Made by a program: the position numbers and the translations under genes
The notes under the pieces: generated by a model
Seen by the model: only the letters and a program-made list of their open reading frames with translations
The model's database searches: none
Told to the model about the DNA's origin: nothing
Shown: positions 10,201-18,689 of the stretch, piece after piece
How positions within the stretch are numbered: the stretch's first letter is position 1
How the letters are laid out: every line of letters begins with the position of its first letter
Assembly (NCBI RefSeq): GCF_000236905.1
Contig: NC_016531.1
Coordinates: forward strand, 434,001 to 498,000
Source of the DNA: Tetrapisispora phaffii CBS 4417
Lineage: Eukaryota > Ascomycota > Saccharomycetes > Saccharomycetales > Saccharomycetaceae
DNA length: 64,000 nt
Direction of reading: 5' to 3'

Positions 10201-11750
10201 AATTGTTTTTTGACTTGAGGTACATTTTTCAGTGAAGTTACGCTTTCTTTGCCACGATTGTGTAGTGAGGGATGTGCAGCAAGAGACATATTACTTAAAT
10301 TTCCAGCCGCAAATCTCGATGGCATCCTTGAATTCTGTGGTCTTTGTTCTTGTGAACCTGTGTTTATATGCAATTGCAAGCTATCATCTTGATTAAATAA
10401 TGCAGTAGATTCAGTGTCAGTAAATTTTGAATTTTCCATGTCAGCAACAAGTTTACTTAATAATTCATCAATAGCTAAATCCCAAGATTTCCACATAGGA
10501 TGATCTGCTACAATATCAGGTAAATGAGGATCAGACACTGGGTGACAGTTATATAGTGGCATTATTCTCTTTGCTAATAAAAAATTTCTGAATAAAGCAG
10601 CTACCATCAGATCATGTCTAAATAGTTTTTTGAAAAGAGGACGTGGTAAGGATGTCCATGCTATGGTATCAGTGATGGCGGTAAAAATCCAATTTAACTC
10701 ACCTAATGGGGTCCGTCTATCCGAAATGGTGCCCGGTATTTTTATTTTAGGTGCTATTCCACTGATATCATCATTAAAATCTATTCTATCATTGCTATCT
10801 TGTGATTCAAAAAATACTCTATATTTTGATTTGTTTAATGGAGATTGTAGTAAAAACACTTTGACACTTATTTCGATTGGATTAGTTAAACAACATGTAA
10901 ATAAATCCGCTGGTAGTTCTACAGCTGTTTGCAGTAGTTCATTAGATCTACATGCCGCTAATTGAAAACATTCAGAATATGCAATAGTTGGTGAAGGTGC
11001 AGCTGGATCATGCTTTCCTGATTCGTCATCTTTGATTCTTTTTTGGACAAAAGTTTGGAAATTCGAAACAATATTTTCTGCACAATTACAATCGTAGACA
11101 AAAATGCAAGGTGCCCCAAGCCATGTTTGCAGATCATATAATGATACTGGAATATATTGTGTATATCCTCTATTAAAAACCCAAATTTCTCCGGAAGGTG
11201 TAGGTTTTGGCACACCATGTCCATTGTAATGAAATAAAATTCTATCTTCTTTTGATGTTCTTCTAAGGGAATAACAAAACCTTTTAACATCTTCAACGGA
11301 CGGATCTAAACTTTGTTTAAATCTGGCTCTTAATGATAAACTTTCGTATTGCGATTGTAAATTTTCACCTATTTGCTCAATTGCCTTCTTAGAATCTTGA
11401 AAATTCAGTGGATCTATGCCAGCTTCTACTCTGGCACATGGTTGAGTTTTTATTACATCAGGCGGATCTACTCCAAGATTTAGACAAAGAAGTAAAGCAA
11501 CACTAACAGTCTTTTGTCTGTCTTTCATAATCTTCCAATCTAAGATAGGTTGATAATATCTATTTTTATCTTCCTTTATTTCATCATCTGGTACAGGATT
11601 TCCGTTCGTTAAATGTCTCTTATCATCGTAGTAAAACAAAAATGAATTTGCCAGTGCTTCTAAAAATTCTTTACTGTTATATTGTTCTTCAAAACCATGT
11701 CTAGTCTCTGTATTCAGAGGTCTTAAAGGTTGTGGACCAAAAATAGTCAT
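7224..11750 (-). CDS. KOG1: Kog1, Raptor subunit of TORC1
   Basis: The 1508-residue product has the full Raptor architecture. The N-terminal RNC (caspase-like) domain covers roughly residues 70-300, with FHYNGHG near 172 and VYDCNCA near 222 at the positions of the caspase His/Cys pair. HEAT/ARM-like helical repeats lie in the middle (~510-1000), including a Gln-rich coiled stretch near 800-840. A seven-bladed WD40 domain fills ~1150-1505. Kog1 recruits substrates to the Tor1/Tor2 kinase at the vacuole. Length is near the S. cerevisiae protein (1557 aa). The gene is divergent from IKI1, as in YHR186C/YHR187W. No frameshift or internal stop is seen. Confidence 0.97.
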   Translation of the reverse strand: MTIFGPQPLRPLNTETRHGFEEQYNSKEFLEALANSFLFYYDDKRHLTNGNPVPDDEIKEDKNRYYQPILDWKIMKDRQKTVSVALLLCLNLGVDPPDVIKTQPCARVEAGIDPLNFQDSKKAIEQIGENLQSQYESLSLRARFKQSLDPSVEDVKRFCYSLRRTSKEDRILFHYNGHGVPKPTPSGEIWVFNRGYTQYIPVSLYDLQTWLGAPCIFVYDCNCAENIVSNFQTFVQKRIKDDESGKHDPAAPSPTIAYSECFQLAACRSNELLQTAVELPADLFTCCLTNPIEISVKVFLLQSPLNKSKYRVFFESQDSNDRIDFNDDISGIAPKIKIPGTISDRRTPLGELNWIFTAITDTIAWTSLPRPLFKKLFRHDLMVAALFRNFLLAKRIMPLYNCHPVSDPHLPDIVADHPMWKSWDLAIDELLSKLVADMENSKFTDTESTALFNQDDSLQLHINTGSQEQRPQNSRMPSRFAAGNLSNMSLAAHPSLHNRGKESVTSLKNVPQVKKQFTDFFEQNLTAFELWLKYYSNSRNPPEQLPIVLQVLLSQVHRIRALVLLSRFLDLGPWAVYLSLSIGIFPYVLKLLQSPAPELKPILVFIWARIMAIDYKSIQSDLLKEKGYMYFVNILIADYGATLEGGESSLNNNPQITMTIPHLNNPVFYQNNGRLPGAFPYNETTDEQKAMAVFILAAFIRDFPQAQKQCFSIELINMLSYYLLYSDIPLLRQWSAILLGQFCDHNPLNKYIYMDLDITSSLIKALTDLVPEVRAASLNALSYFISEADDVETLLGIEKEYTYHLQQLHTQLQQFKTANHRQNQQLEQQQMNLERQIQIYQNMQARLQNVDFSLLKVQGIYNVVAILKLVEDGSPFVRKEVIIFLSKFVHRYINFFVVVFFEFLVDELIQLDNIGKNNVLKVNKNNVSHGSIFSSVWKTLLIFSCDPFEENKELANKVIDYIFFEVNMNKEFKVSLRKIGENLIKRSSNWNQKQANSFNASHIQVIGKQDSKFHSNRDENSSDEKESLSGQFFLTKIFNSLGFGENYGSDTFSSSYSRTESGPPSRRSHLEDGVLNRPKRVNIDPINKEYTLPLKGQFLDFCFEYFQEPQMKKHEIDEVGSVEYNTRLWRRNRNEEIIEKTQSEKTLALYGNWNNRISIFDNKSQPKLLEFTQFDNYLVAADERDCITVYDWANDDVLNKFSNDNPYGTKITSLKFLNEDDSSLLLTGSSDGILKIYKDIDKNGNTTIVSAWRGLTDMLLTPRSTGLLTEWQQSKGSLLVTGDVKVIRVWDAHSESIEVDIPVKTSSLVTSITSDQLAGDTVVCGFSDGSIRVYDRRLNSRDAMVRLWRSNEGKKHYPINYVHLQRGGFRELASGTTDGTVELWDIRNQDPITSFNIGSSNQSSESRISTMTKMQLHEHGPILATGTKQVSIWTTAGDLLSTFDNTSHNSGIVGTFGASGIRSSLTLANSNSGSFLSSLAFHPHRMMLAASNSHDSKISIYSCENKFD

Positions 11751-12411
11751 AGCAAACGTCTAAATAGATGTCAATTATTATTTTACAATAAAATAATATA
11801 GTTTTTTTCGTGTGAATTTATTAACTATTCATGGATGAAAAATATGGCTCGTCTTAAATACGTTACCAGTATTAAATTTTAAGATTATGCTATCCAACTT
11901 AATAAATTGTTTAACAATTGATATGATTAAAAGGTTTTGCGATTGCCTTGCAAAACAAAAAAGTGAAAGGATTCAACTATTAATCAAAGTAAAGGACGAT
12001 CTGCTGACCTTCTTACTTCTCAGTACACTGTTATACATTATATAGAGTACCACTTAACTTATCGCTTGGCAATCTTTAAATAGAAGTAGTTGATAGGACT
12101 ATGGTTCACTAACCAACTGAGAATTTCTGTTACTGAAATTAATGTTTGAAATAATTTATGAACCACGTGACTTAAAATAATTTCTCAAATTACCAACAAA
12201 ATGTGATGAGATAAGATTAGTAACGTTAAATGGAACGGTTTACAATGAAGAAGATAGTTCAAAGTACGGTAATGGAATGATTTCAGTTATATTTGTGGGA
12301 TCAGCAAGTGACTATTAAGAATTACTGTCAAATATTAGTATTCATTTGCAAACAGCATTCCTGGATACGACAGGAACTTACCAAACAACAGCTAGCACTA
12401 ATCTCTGAAAC
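11751..12411. promoter_or_regulatory. Divergent KOG1-IKI1 promoter region
   Basis: This 661-bp AT-rich region lies between two divergent start codons. A CACGTG E-box at 12164-12169, in the context CCACGTGAC, is a candidate Cbf1-type site. Nothing else is evident. Confidence 0.55.
12164..12169. promoter_or_regulatory. CACGTG E-box, candidate Cbf1 site
   Basis: A palindromic CACGTG followed by AC lies about 245 bp upstream of IKI1 and 415 bp upstream of KOG1. It is called on motif only. Confidence 0.35.
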
Positions 12412-13332
12412 ATGGCGAGCTCATCCCACAATCCTGCAATTCTACTAAAAAGGCTATTATCCTTGAGTGAACCCACTCCATTGGTGTTGTGTGTGGACGC
12501 TATTTCCCAAACCTCCTCATATTTGATAGAAGAAATTATATATAATATTAATGCCAATGTGTCCAATAAGGAAAACGTTATTGTATATGTTAGCTTCGAA
12601 ACAATCAATAAACCAATTTTTGCGACACATTTTATTGATGGGCTTGGTTTAAATATTCAAGAACTGATCTCAAAACTGAAAACTTTTATACCTGCACCTT
12701 CTGAAGTGCAGACGAAAGATAAATACATTGTGATGTTCGATTCTTTGAATTACTTGCCTAATGATAAGTTAACACAGTTTATTTCTTCTATAGCATCTCC
12801 AAACTTATCTGTGATCGGTACTTTCCATAAAGATATGTCTGAAGTTCCAGCCAAGGACTTGTCACTTCATTACCCATCAAGTTTGGAATTGTTAAAGTTT
12901 ATGGCGACGACTATTTTTGAGGTGAACCTGTTACCAAATATTTCAGTAGAAGATGAAGAGTTCCATAATGAATTATCTAAATATTCCATAATACGTGGAG
13001 CCAACAACAAAATCTTTTTATTATCGGTCATTAATCGTCGAAAATCAGGGAGATCGATATCCTATGACTTCCAAGTTGATCATGATTCCCATATATATGA
13101 GGTTACTAAAAATATAGATGACAATAATGGTTTAACGAATGAAACACCAGAAATGTTACAAGGTTTAACTACGTTTAATCTATCGACCTCAGCTAAACAA
13201 AAGAAGGCCAAAGATGAAGTCGAATTACCGTTTTTGGAAGCCCAGTCATTTAACACAGGCGGTGCCATTGTATATGAGTTTGAGAAGGATGATGACTTTG
13301 ATGAAGACGATCCCTTCGAAGATCCATTTTAA
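12412..13332 (+). CDS. IKI1: Elp5/Iki1 subunit of Elongator
   Basis: The 306-residue product matches Elp5 (309 aa in S. cerevisiae) in length and layout. An N-terminal RecA-like fold without a functional P-loop begins with SHNPAILLKRLLSLSEPTP, followed by alternating strands and helices to about residue 200. A short acidic C-terminal tail (DDDFDEDDPFEDPF) closes the protein. Elp4-Elp5-Elp6 form the hexameric ring of Elongator, which places the cm5-type modification on wobble uridines of tRNAs. Adjacency to KOG1 in divergent orientation is the YHR186C/YHR187W arrangement. The 3' end converges on the MES1-like gene with 130 bp between stops. Confidence 0.93.
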   Translation: MASSSHNPAILLKRLLSLSEPTPLVLCVDAISQTSSYLIEEIIYNINANVSNKENVIVYVSFETINKPIFATHFIDGLGLNIQELISKLKTFIPAPSEVQTKDKYIVMFDSLNYLPNDKLTQFISSIASPNLSVIGTFHKDMSEVPAKDLSLHYPSSLELLKFMATTIFEVNLLPNISVEDEEFHNELSKYSIIRGANNKIFLLSVINRRKSGRSISYDFQVDHDSHIYEVTKNIDDNNGLTNETPEMLQGLTTFNLSTSAKQKKAKDEVELPFLEAQSFNTGGAIVYEFEKDDDFDEDDPFEDPF

Positions 13333-13462
13333 TGATTTTTAATAAAAAACTTAGTTAAAATATATATAAATAACTAATGTGTTCAAACTAAATGGTTTAC
13401 ATAAATATAGCATATCAATGAACATGCATGATAGAAAAATTTAGATGTTAGAACTAATATAG

Positions 13463-13954
13463 TCATCCTCTAGTAATCCTGTTAGCTTCTAAAATACAAT
13501 GTTCAATCCTACTTGGAATATTTGGAACATTTTTGGAAACTAGTTCCGGGTCTATTGAGTACACATCTGCAAATAGGATCAAATCATTTGCTGTTACATT
13601 GTTTTCTAAATTTTGCAAATACTTATCTGCTGCAACTTCCATCTGTAACTCAGACTGCATATCTTCCTTATTACCAAATTCTTTATGACATAAATTATCA
13701 AACTTTTTTACAAACCTCTCATATTCTTCATCTTCTATGCCATGATAGTCGTTTATCAAGTATCTTAAAATTGCGTTTGGTTCGTAAAGACACACCGTGT
13801 CACTCATAAGTCTTGGTATTTGACAGTCTTCATCCATCTCTATTTCAAAATCTCTATTGTTATATTCAACCCCCAATAAAAGCTTTAGGTTATTTGCCAA
13901 TTTTAAAAGATTAGTGTCATGTTTATTATGATCAAATGATAATTGAAACGACAT
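13463..13954 (-). CDS. Free-standing N-terminal GST-like domain of methionyl-tRNA synthetase (catalytic part absent)
   Basis: The 163-residue product aligns from its first residue with the N-terminal domain of yeast cytosolic MetRS (Mes1). Shared blocks are MSFxxSFD, LANNLK, NAILRY and DLILFAxVY, then an IPSRI/LPSK-like segment. It ends almost exactly where the GST-like domain of Mes1 ends (about residue 160). No catalytic sequence (HIGH, KMSKS, zinc knuckle) follows, because only 130 bp separate its stop from IKI1. In S. cerevisiae this domain of Mes1 binds the tRNA cofactor Arc1. The gene sits at the ancestral MES1 place, near HAS1 and YGR266W. It has an ATG, an intact frame and a clean stop, which argues for a functional domain-only protein. 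A decaying duplicate is the alternative. Confidence 0.85.
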   Translation of the reverse strand: MSFQLSFDHNKHDTNLLKLANNLKLLLGVEYNNRDFEIEMDEDCQIPRLMSDTVCLYEPNAILRYLINDYHGIEDEEYERFVKKFDNLCHKEFGNKEDMQSELQMEVAADKYLQNLENNVTANDLILFADVYSIDPELVSKNVPNIPSRIEHCILEANRITRG

Positions 13955-14304
13955 AATTTAAGCAGAAAAATCAGTTCAGTACTCAGTATTGATTATCTTT
14001 TATTGATGTTAGTTAATTGTATTCCAGGCATATAAATGAAAGAAGACACCATTTTATATACTAGGGTTCTTAAATACATTAATTAAATGAACCTCAAAAG
14101 TGACGCTATATTATCCTTTAAAATTATAGAGACACTCAATATAATTTAGTATTTCATTTATTGTAATATAATATACAGACTAATTGTAAACATCTAGTTT
14201 TACATATGATATTAGATATACGGTGTATCAAGATGTCAGAATTTTATTAATTAAGTCAATGCTGAAATCGGATAATTTATAATATTAACAATTATCAAAT
14301 CTCT
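13955..14304. other. Intergenic: promoter of MES1-like gene and HAS1 3' flank
   Basis: This 350-bp AT-rich stretch shows no recognisable RNA gene, no remnant of a MetRS catalytic domain, and no strong promoter motif. Confidence 0.4.
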
Positions 14305-15801
14305 CTAGTTTCTATGAGTCTTACGTTTTTTATCAGTTGGTGTTTTACCACTAGCACCGATTGTTATATTTACCTTTGGAGGAATTGGGAAACCATATGA
14401 TTTGGCAACCTTTGTTAAATCTAATTTATCAATTTGATAAACAGTTTTCAATGAATGTGAAGCGTAAGCTTGTAAGTACGATCTATAACCATCTTTAGCT
14501 ATTTGGTGCAAATGGTAATTAGACTTGATTAGTTTTTCTAATTGTGATTGTACATTTGCAATTTTGTTTGTGGGAAACTCGTATTCATTTAATGGAACTT
14601 TCGCAGCCTTTAAATATCTCAAGAACCCTAATTCATGTGGAGTTAAAAACATCAGAGACTTACCCTTACCCTTTGTACCTCTTGCAGTTCTACCTACTCT
14701 ATGAATATAATCTCTTGGATCATCAGGTGGATCGAATTGAACAATCCAGTCAACAGCTGGAATATCTAAACCTCTAGCGGCAACATCGGTACATACCAGA
14801 ATACCTCTTTCAGCATTACAGAATTCGAAGAAAGTGTTTGTTCTCTTTTGTTGCTTTTGTTTACCATGAAGTTCTAAAACTGGTAAATCGATGTAGTTCA
14901 ATAATTCTGCGTAATATTTGACAGAATTACAAGATGATAAGAAGACAATGATTTTCTTTTTTTGGTTTCTCTTCAAGAAAGAGAATAATAATAGGAATCT
15001 TTTGTCACTTTCACAAACAACATAACCTTGTTCTAAACCATCTGCAGTAGATGTATCTTTATCAGTGACAACATTAATGAATAATGGACCCTTTCTTAAA
15101 GACATTCTAGCTAGATCTTCAACTTTAGTGGTCTGAGTGGCAGAAAATAACATTGATTGTCTATCTTCCTTTGGTAGAATCCTTATAATTTGCTTCATTT
15201 CATCTTCGAAACCAATTTCTAATATTCTATCAGCTTCATCAATAATCAAAGCTTTCAAATTTTTGTAAACAAAACCTTTTGTATTTTGTAAATGATCCAG
15301 TAGTCTACCAGGGGTTGCAATCAACATATTGACACCTTTAACTAACTTATCGGCTTCTTGTCTACGGTTAGCACCACCGATAACAATGCCAAACGTTTGT
15401 GAATGAAATTCCATTAATTCACGAGCAACACCGAAAATTTGTAATGCTAACTCTCTAGTAGGAGTAATAACAATGACACCGGTACCGTTTCTTGGCTTAT
15501 ATTTCAACGAATGTAACATTTCAATAGCTGGAAGTAAGAAAGCTAAGGTCTTACCAGAACCAGTCTTTGCAGCACCTAAAACATCTCTACCGGCAAGTAA
15601 AGGTGGAATAGTTCTAGCTTGAACTGGAGTCATATTTTCAAAGCCCATCTTCTCAATAGCTTTCATAGTTGGCTCAGATAGCTTCAAATCTGCAAAGGAT
15701 TCGACAGTGGCGTTACCGTTCTCATCCTTTCCTGAAGTGGAGGATACATTTAGTACCTCCATCTCTAAACTATTATCATCCTCTCTTGAACGTTTTGACA
15801 T
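14305..15801 (-). CDS. HAS1: Has1 DEAD-box RNA helicase of ribosome biogenesis
   Basis: The 498-residue product (505 in S. cerevisiae) carries all DEAD-box motifs: a Q motif ([19 protein letters not shown]), Walker A AKTGSGKT near residue 77, PTRELA, DEAD near 187, SAT near 217, and HRVGRTAR near 365. A lysine-rich tail ends in [29 protein letters not shown] and the C-terminal region around [11 protein letters not shown] are characteristic of Has1 and its orthologue DDX18. Has1 acts in the nucleolus on both 40S and 60S precursors and in release of U14 snoRNA. I start at the ATG at 15801; the two extra upstream codons begin with TTG. PAC and RRPE motifs lie about 215-245 bp upstream. Confidence 0.97.
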   Translation of the reverse strand: MSKRSREDDNSLEMEVLNVSSTSGKDENGNATVESFADLKLSEPTMKAIEKMGFENMTPVQARTIPPLLAGRDVLGAAKTGSGKTLAFLLPAIEMLHSLKYKPRNGTGVIVITPTRELALQIFGVARELMEFHSQTFGIVIGGANRRQEADKLVKGVNMLIATPGRLLDHLQNTKGFVYKNLKALIIDEADRILEIGFEDEMKQIIRILPKEDRQSMLFSATQTTKVEDLARMSLRKGPLFINVVTDKDTSTADGLEQGYVVCESDKRFLLLFSFLKRNQKKKIIVFLSSCNSVKYYAELLNYIDLPVLELHGKQKQQKRTNTFFEFCNAERGILVCTDVAARGLDIPAVDWIVQFDPPDDPRDYIHRVGRTARGTKGKGKSLMFLTPHELGFLRYLKAAKVPLNEYEFPTNKIANVQSQLEKLIKSNYHLHQIAKDGYRSYLQAYASHSLKTVYQIDKLDLTKVAKSYGFPIPPKVNITIGASGKTPTDKKRKTHRN

Positions 15802-15997
15802 ATTCAATTTCCTTTGATCCTTCCAATTTCTTCCTTAGTACACTAAAGAAAAAGAAAATAATAACTCTGACTTATACGACAAAACTAAAACCATATTTTA
15901 AAATACCAGCAACTTAACTAATCGACTAATACCATTACAACTAAGCTGATTTCTATTCTTAATGAGTTATTCGATTGTAGTTATAATTGATACAATA

Positions 15998-16020
15998 TCT
16001 CATCTCATCTCATCTCATCG
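15998..16020. repeat. (CATCT)n microsatellite
   Basis: Four tandem 5-bp units run directly into the PAC element, so slippage here would change its spacing. Confidence 0.7.
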
Positions 16021-16021
16021 C
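16014..16021 (-). promoter_or_regulatory. PAC element of HAS1
   Basis: GCGATGAG on the gene strand is the core of the PAC motif that marks ribosome-biogenesis genes (bound by Dot6/Tod6). It lies 213 bp upstream of the HAS1 start and 16 bp from an RRPE. Confidence 0.75.
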
Positions 16022-16037
16022 TAAATTTATCGTTACG

Positions 16038-16046
16038 AAAAATTTT
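16038..16046 (-). promoter_or_regulatory. RRPE element of HAS1
   Basis: AAAAATTTT followed by C on the plus strand (gene-strand GAAAATTTTT) matches the RRPE motif (bound by Stb3). It pairs with the adjacent PAC in the arrangement typical of the ribosome-biogenesis regulon. Confidence 0.7.
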
Positions 16047-16201
16047 CAACGCTACCCGGACATCAAAATTGCAAAATCAGGTGCTGTGACATGTTATATA
16101 CTATGTTCAAAGTCGATGAGCACTAACGAAGACATATAAAGGAACCTCTTACAATAGGTTAAATCCATCCATTCTGTCTTTTTTTGAACATATATTGCAA
16201 T

Positions 16202-16217
16202 GGTATTATATAATACC
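16202..16217. repeat. Perfect 16-bp palindrome
   Basis: GGTATTATATAATACC is its own reverse complement. It lies between the HAS1 elements and the Reb1-type site. Function is unknown; it could be a dimeric factor site or chance in AT-rich DNA. Confidence 0.6.
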
Positions 16218-16330
16218 TTATTAACAACAATATATCAGAATAGATGGTCATTTTATCCATTGACGCAATTCTTAGACACTACCAACTAGCTTTCTATTAT
16301 GGCCCAGATTAGCACAAAGCATTTATAAGA

Positions 16331-16337
16331 CGGGTAA
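16331..16337 (+). promoter_or_regulatory. Candidate Reb1 site
   Basis: CGGGTAA is the Reb1 core. It lies 256 bp upstream of the YGR266W-like start and 530 bp from HAS1. Confidence 0.45.
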
Positions 16338-16592
16338 ACACACGGCTTAGCGGTGAAAAGTTCAAGTAAGCGGGTTCCCGAAAAGGTAATAAAATAAAGA
16401 GAGTGGCCTCAAAGTGCATTGTAGTCACATAAACATAGCTCATCGCAAACTAACTTTGCAATTGGAAGTCATATTGCACATATATATACATGGGCTTATA
16501 ATTTGGATATCTATATATCTTCTTTCTATGGTTTATAATCTGTAACCTACTTGTTATCTATATGCTAATAGGTGATAATCACACTAGACAAA

Positions 16593-18689
16593 ATGGATAA
16601 CGTAAAACGGACCTGGTTTGATGAGTGGGATACAAACAAATTGTATCAGGAGATGGTGGAGAATTGCAATGATTGTGTTAATCCTTCTCCTGTGCTTTCA
16701 AAGAATTTACAAGATGGTATTGTGTGTGGTCCAATTCTGAAGTTCCTCGATGTTGATTATGGAACTAATCAATTTCGTGGGTCTATTATGATAATCACTA
16801 AGAATCATTCTATCGCCGAAGATGGCAATATTACAATTGAATTCATACAAGGTCCTTCTAAACAATCAGCTACTGCGCAAGATGCATCATTTACAAATGG
16901 GACATTGGAAAGTCACTTGTTTCATACCGATAGATTACTGACTGATGTTTATAGATTTTATCGTTACGATTTATCATTGAAAATGCATCCTGAATGTGAG
17001 ACTATGGTGAGATATTCTGTTAACAACGAATTTAAAGATTATTATCGTTTTTACATTCCTTCATCCGAGACAAACTTCAATAGCATTGCATATTCATGCA
17101 ATGGGTTTTCACTTTCTGTAGACACTAGAGTATTTGAAGGTTCGCTATGGTTCAATGTCCTTAATGAACACTCAAAAATTCATTATAATGTAATGCTTGG
17201 TGGCGGCGACCAAATATACTCTGATCAAATCAAACTGTACTGTCCTCCTGTCAAAGAATGGGTAGAATCAAAGGATCCTATCAAGAAGTATAACTTCAAA
17301 GTAGATGAAAATGTAATGACACAGTTAAGGGAATTTTATTTATCGGAGTACATCAATTGGTATGGCTTTGGCCATTGGAAAGGTTCCACTGCCAATTCGA
17401 AAACAACCCAAAAACTGTTTTATGTTGCAATGGCTTGCATCCCCTCCATAAACATGTGGGATGATCACGATATTATTGACGGTTTTGGCTCTTATTCCGA
17501 CACCTTCATGAAAACAGACATTTTCTCCAGTATTGGTAAAGTGGCCTACGAATACTACATGTTATTTCAACAACAAGTTAATAGTCTAGGAGACGTTGAC
17601 AATGAGCGTTATCTGGAGGATAGATCATGGATCCTTGGTGCAACACCAGGGAAATTTATCACCGAAAAGGCTCATTCTATTTTCACAAGATTGGGTCCTG
17701 ATGTATCTCTGTTAAGTGTCGATTGTCGTACTGAAAGGCGGCTATCAACAATCTTAACTACTGAAAGTTATGACTTAATATTTAAAAGACTAGAGGAGGA
17801 AGTTCAACGAAAGAAAATCTCACACTTGCTAATCATGCTAGGTATCCCGATTGCATATCCAAGATTAGTGTGGCTTGAATGGCTATTTTCATCTACATTA
17901 TTCAAACCCTTGAAGTGGTTGAGTAAGAAAGGGTACTTTATGCCTGGATTAGTGAACGAGTTTAACGGCGATGTGGAGTTACTGGACGATATGAACGATC
18001 ATTGGTGTGCCAAACACCACAAAGCCGAAAGAAACATGTTAGTTTCCCGATTACAGGATTTTGGGGCCAAGCACGGGACCAGAATCACTATTCTATCCGG
18101 GGATGTCCATTTGGCCTCTATTGGCCGCTTCAGAAGGTCTGATTCAGTCGATAAGAACAGCAAAGAGGACCCGAGGATGATTGCGAACATCATCAGCAGT
18201 GCTATCACCAACACGCCGCCGCCGGATGGCATGATCAAACTGCTGCAAAAGAAGAACAATAAGAGACATAAATTCGATTATAAGACAATTGAAGACGCAG
18301 TGCCTATCTTCGGGCATGAGTCGGACGACGCAAATGCAAAGAGAACGCACGACTGTTTCTACAACAATAGAAACTGGTCTGACATCATCCCGACAAAGAA
18401 CGCCCTTGGGAATCCATACCTGAACAACAAGTTTCACTTACAGTTAGGCAAGTATGCTGTTCCAGGCAAAATCACCACCAGCGGGTTCCAATACAGGGAT
18501 GGCTTAGCCAGCAGAGGCAACTCCATTCCTTACGAAATCACCGAGCGTGGTTTGATCGGGACCATTCACGTCGAGAAAGACACCGCCAACAAGAACAGCG
18601 ACACCTCTTGCTACTCCATGCCTATCCCGGAACTGACCGTATCTGGTGCAAAGTTGTCGCACAGCGGCATGAAGCATATGCCGCTGTGA
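16593..18689 (+). CDS. YGR266W: PhoD-like metallophosphatase-domain protein, orthologue of S. cerevisiae YGR266W
   Basis: The 698-residue product (701 in S. cerevisiae) has PhoD-type metal-binding blocks: GGGDQIYSDQ near residue 210, MWDDHDIIDGFGSY near 290, and LSGDVHLASIGRF near 505. A hydrophobic stretch around LVWLEWLFSS lies near 430. S. cerevisiae YGR266W has been found at the mitochondrial outer membrane and plasma membrane; its substrate is unknown, and I infer only a phosphatase or phosphodiesterase fold. The start is the ATG at 16593; an upstream in-frame GTG at 16572 is not a credible start. The last ~600 bp become markedly GC-rich, continuous with the GC-rich DNA downstream. HAS1 and TDA1 flank it, interleaving YMR genes with a YGR gene. 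Confidence 0.88.
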   Translation: MDNVKRTWFDEWDTNKLYQEMVENCNDCVNPSPVLSKNLQDGIVCGPILKFLDVDYGTNQFRGSIMIITKNHSIAEDGNITIEFIQGPSKQSATAQDASFTNGTLESHLFHTDRLLTDVYRFYRYDLSLKMHPECETMVRYSVNNEFKDYYRFYIPSSETNFNSIAYSCNGFSLSVDTRVFEGSLWFNVLNEHSKIHYNVMLGGGDQIYSDQIKLYCPPVKEWVESKDPIKKYNFKVDENVMTQLREFYLSEYINWYGFGHWKGSTANSKTTQKLFYVAMACIPSINMWDDHDIIDGFGSYSDTFMKTDIFSSIGKVAYEYYMLFQQQVNSLGDVDNERYLEDRSWILGATPGKFITEKAHSIFTRLGPDVSLLSVDCRTERRLSTILTTESYDLIFKRLEEEVQRKKISHLLIMLGIPIAYPRLVWLEWLFSSTLFKPLKWLSKKGYFMPGLVNEFNGDVELLDDMNDHWCAKHHKAERNMLVSRLQDFGAKHGTRITILSGDVHLASIGRFRRSDSVDKNSKEDPRMIANIISSAITNTPPPDGMIKLLQKKNNKRHKFDYKTIEDAVPIFGHESDDANAKRTHDCFYNNRNWSDIIPTKNALGNPYLNNKFHLQLGKYAVPGKITTSGFQYRDGLASRGNSIPYEITERGLIGTIHVEKDTANKNSDTSCYSMPIPELTVSGAKLSHSGMKHMPL

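Larger units (their letters stand above)
15802..16592. promoter_or_regulatory. Divergent HAS1-YGR266W promoter region
   Basis: This 791-bp region lies between divergent starts. It contains a CATCT microsatellite, a PAC and an RRPE motif serving HAS1, a perfect 16-bp palindrome, and a Reb1-type CGGGTAA nearer YGR266W. The individual sites are listed separately. Confidence 0.7.
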
